Source: Candidatus Neomicrothrix sp. UBA4742 (GTDB lineage Bacteria > Actinomycetota > Acidimicrobiia > Acidimicrobiales > Acidimicrobilacustridaceae). Taken from it: 7,035 nucleotides of DNA. Each line of letters opens with the position of its first letter. Within the stretch, counting starts at the first letter, position 1. Both the position numbers and the translations under genes were made by a program. Below are positions 5,857-7,035 of the stretch, piece after piece. Below the pieces are notes generated by a model that saw nothing but the letters and a program-made list of their open reading frames with translations, was not told the origin of the DNA and searched no databases. The stretch covers positions 1 to 7,035 of the forward strand of contig DHIQ01000188.1 in assembly GCA_002403895.1 (NCBI GenBank), read 5' to 3'.

Positions 5857-6768
5857 ATGGACGTCGCTGTCACCGGGTCTACGGGGCTGATCGGGACGGC
5901 CCTGTGCCGGCAGCTCGAAGCCGATGGTCACGCCGTCATCCGGGTCGTGCGCCGGCCGGTGGCGCCAGGGGAATCGGCCATTCGCTGGGATCCCGCCGCC
6001 GGCACCATCGACGCCGCCTCGCTCGAGGGAGTGGGCGCCGTGGTCCACCTGGCCGGAGCGGGAATCGGTGACAAGCGGTGGACGGCGGAACGCAAGCGGG
6101 AGATCCTCGAGAGCCGGACCAAGAGCACTGCGCTACTGGCCACCACCCTGGCGGGCTTCGATCGCAAGCCGGACGTCCTGGTGAGCGGTTCGGCCATTGG
6201 GTTCTACGGTGATCGGGGTGACGAGGTCGTGACCGAGCAGAGCCCGCCCGGAGGCGACTTCCTGGCCGAGATCTGCACTGCCTGGGAGGCCGAGGCGAGT
6301 CCGGCGGCCGACGCCGGGATCCGGATCACGACCATCCGCAGCGGCATCGTGTTGAGCGCGGGCGGTGGCGCCCTGGCCAAGATGCTGCCGCTGTTCAAGC
6401 TGGGGGCAGGCGGCAAGTTCGGGTCCGGCCGTCAGTGGTGGAGCTGGATCAGCCTGGATGACGAGGTCGGGGCCATCCGTCACCTGCTCGATCACCCGGT
6501 CAGCGGGCCGGTCAACCTGACCGCTCCGAATCCCGACACCAATGCCCGGTTCACCAAGGTGCTGGGCCGGGTCATGGGTCGGCCGTCGTTCCTCGCGGTG
6601 CCGAGGTTTGGTCCCAAGCTCCTGGTCGGTGGCGAATTGGCCGAGGCCTTGTTGTTCACCAGCGCCCGGGTGCTGCCCGCGGTGCTCGAGTCGAGCGGCT
6701 TTACCTTCGCCCATCCCGATCTCGAATCAGCCCTGCGCCGGCTCTTGGGCAAGGAGCAAGCCGCATGA
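5857..6768 (+). CDS. TIGR01777/YfcH-family NAD(P)-binding epimerase-like protein
   Basis: Extended short-chain dehydrogenase-like protein, 303 residues, of the TIGR01777 (YfcH, SulA-like) group; the actual substrate is unknown. The N-terminus is a Rossmann fold: MDVAVTGSTGLIG with the nucleotide-binding TGSTGLIG (6-13). Other family blocks: VVHLAGAGIGDKRWT (62-76), the ESRTKST helix (85-91), SGSAIGFYGDRGDE (110-123), RSGIVLSAGGGAL (161-173), and WSWISLDDEV (195-204). The C-terminal DUF1731 region (about 243-297) includes VPRFGPKLLVGGELAEALL and the terminal HPDLESALRRLL. Length and domains are complete. It is transcribed away from the LapA gene with its own strong ribosome site. No partner gene follows, and its stop is directly followed by a degenerate DUF222 remnant on the opposite strand. 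Cytoplasmic; no membrane helix. Confidence 0.93.
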   Translation: MDVAVTGSTGLIGTALCRQLEADGHAVIRVVRRPVAPGESAIRWDPAAGTIDAASLEGVGAVVHLAGAGIGDKRWTAERKREILESRTKSTALLATTLAGFDRKPDVLVSGSAIGFYGDRGDEVVTEQSPPGGDFLAEICTAWEAEASPAADAGIRITTIRSGIVLSAGGGALAKMLPLFKLGAGGKFGSGRQWWSWISLDDEVGAIRHLLDHPVSGPVNLTAPNPDTNARFTKVLGRVMGRPSFLAVPRFGPKLLVGGELAEALLFTSARVLPAVLESSGFTFAHPDLESALRRLLGKEQAA

Positions 6769-6959
6769 TTGACACCGCCCGCCAGATGTCGGTCGGCCGG
6801 ACATCAAGCTCGGCCAGCAGGTGAGCCTCAAAAGCATCGAGCCCAGCGCGAGCGACCGCCACCCAGCCAACGGCGTCGCACAACTCGGCATCGGTGGCCA
6901 AACCACAATCAGCGCCCGCCGCCTTCCGTCAGTTCCGCTAGTTTCACCGTATCGAACAC
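6769..6959 (-). pseudogene. Frameshifted, truncated remnant of a DUF222 (13E12-like, HNH-associated) protein
   Basis: From GTG at 6959 the minus strand reads MFDTVKLAELTEGGG, then hits TGA at 6911-6909. Skipping one base in the GC-rich run near 6914-6922 continues as ADCGLATDAELCDAV, then GWVAVARAGLDAFEAHLLAE and LDVR, which looks like the N-terminus of DUF222 proteins (an early helix ending AELD-R). Resemblance stops at about 6797. The following PTDIWRAVSIM is not recognisable, and the frame runs into the 3' end of the epimerase gene. The rest of DUF222 and any HNH nuclease domain are missing. DUF222/HNH genes are multicopy in many actinobacteria, and the mycobacterial 13E12 members are SOS-induced. 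The identification rests on about 50 residues and was not searched. A short intact ORF starting at TTG 6901 is the alternative reading. Confidence 0.6.
6785..6805. repeat. Short inverted repeat GATGTC/GACATC
   Basis: Perfect 6-base arms (6785-6790 and 6800-6805) around a 9-base GC-rich loop, 17 bases after the epimerase stop codon. It could act as a weak transcription end, but no T-run follows on either strand. It lies just where the DUF222 resemblance breaks off. Confidence 0.4.
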
Positions 6960-6967
6960 CCGTTCAG
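6952..6967. promoter_or_regulatory. LexA-like SOS box
   Basis: TCGAAC-ACCC-GTTCAG on the plus strand. The core GAAC-N4-GTTC is a perfect inverted repeat and matches the actinobacterial LexA consensus TCGAAC-N4-GTTCGA except for the last two bases. It overlaps the predicted start codon and start point of the DUF222 remnant, a natural position for a repressor. DUF222/13E12 genes are known members of mycobacterial LexA regulons, which supports the reading. Binding is inferred. Confidence 0.6.
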
Positions 6968-6994
6968 GTTCTCAGCCAGAAACCGCCAGGTCAA
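6966..6994 (-). promoter_or_regulatory. Predicted promoter of the DUF222 remnant
   Basis: The -35 TTGACC (6994-6989) is separated by 17 bases from a weak -10 GAACCT (6971-6966); six bases then lead to GTG at 6959. This is the same spacing as the predicted ATP-grasp promoter and again implies a leaderless message, as no ribosome site precedes the GTG. The -10 is poor, lacking the first T. The stretch from about 6991 to 7035 is noticeably more AT-rich than the rest of the window; beyond this I see nothing identifiable there. Confidence 0.45.
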
Positions 6995-7035
6995 GAGATA
7001 TACATCGTAACTTCTGACGTTTCATTGGCTTTCTG

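Noticed and set aside
5767..6048. Upstream extension of the LapA-type ORF to 183 codons
   Set aside because: The extra residues overlap the divergent epimerase gene and look non-coding; a good ribosome site marks the ATG at 5766.
6769..7035. tRNA, CRISPR array or insertion-sequence end in the right-hand tail
   Set aside because: No cloverleaf, no repeated spacer-like units and no terminal repeats seen; only the DUF222 remnant, its promoter and the SOS box are supported.

Overview
The window is GC-rich with strongly GC-biased third codon positions. It carries a typical actinobacterial gene set: a SucB-type E2 with Lpd, an ATP-grasp/alpha-E/transglutaminase operon, and a DUF222 (13E12-like) remnant. 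I infer an actinobacterium, possibly of the Acidimicrobiia. That assignment rests on family resemblance and base composition, not on a search.

Layout. Positions 1-1714 (minus) hold a central-metabolism pair: lpdA (E3, dihydrolipoamide dehydrogenase), then the first 94 codons of a lipoylated E2 acyltransferase, probably sucB, cut by the window edge. Positions 1811-5270 (minus) hold a tightly coupled three-gene operon: circularly permuted ATP-grasp ligase, then alpha-E protein, then transglutaminase-like cysteine protein. Its genes overlap by 1 and 4 bases. Upstream on the same strand (5366-5766) are a LapA-domain two-helix membrane protein and an unannotated 31-codon one-helix membrane microprotein. 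A TIGR01777/YfcH-type NAD(P)-binding epimerase-like gene (5857-6768, plus) diverges from lapA. The last 267 bases hold no intact gene. They carry a frameshifted, truncated N-terminus of a DUF222-type protein on the minus strand, with its promoter and a LexA-like SOS box.

How it fits together. The ATP-grasp, alpha-E and transglutaminase genes are a known conserved set predicted to make and process amide (peptide-like) bonds. Their substrate is not established, so this is the least understood system in the window. The ATP-grasp gene appears to have its own promoter (CTGACA, 17 bp, TAGGTT) placed so that transcription would begin at the GTG start codon, predicting a leaderless mRNA. The DUF222 remnant has the same geometry (TTGACC, 17 bp, GAACCT, 6 bp, GTG), with the LexA-like box overlapping the start. 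The rest is ordinary housekeeping sequence. The main unexplained signals are the microprotein, the leaderless promoter geometry, the tails of the ligase and transglutaminase, and the SOS-box pseudogene.
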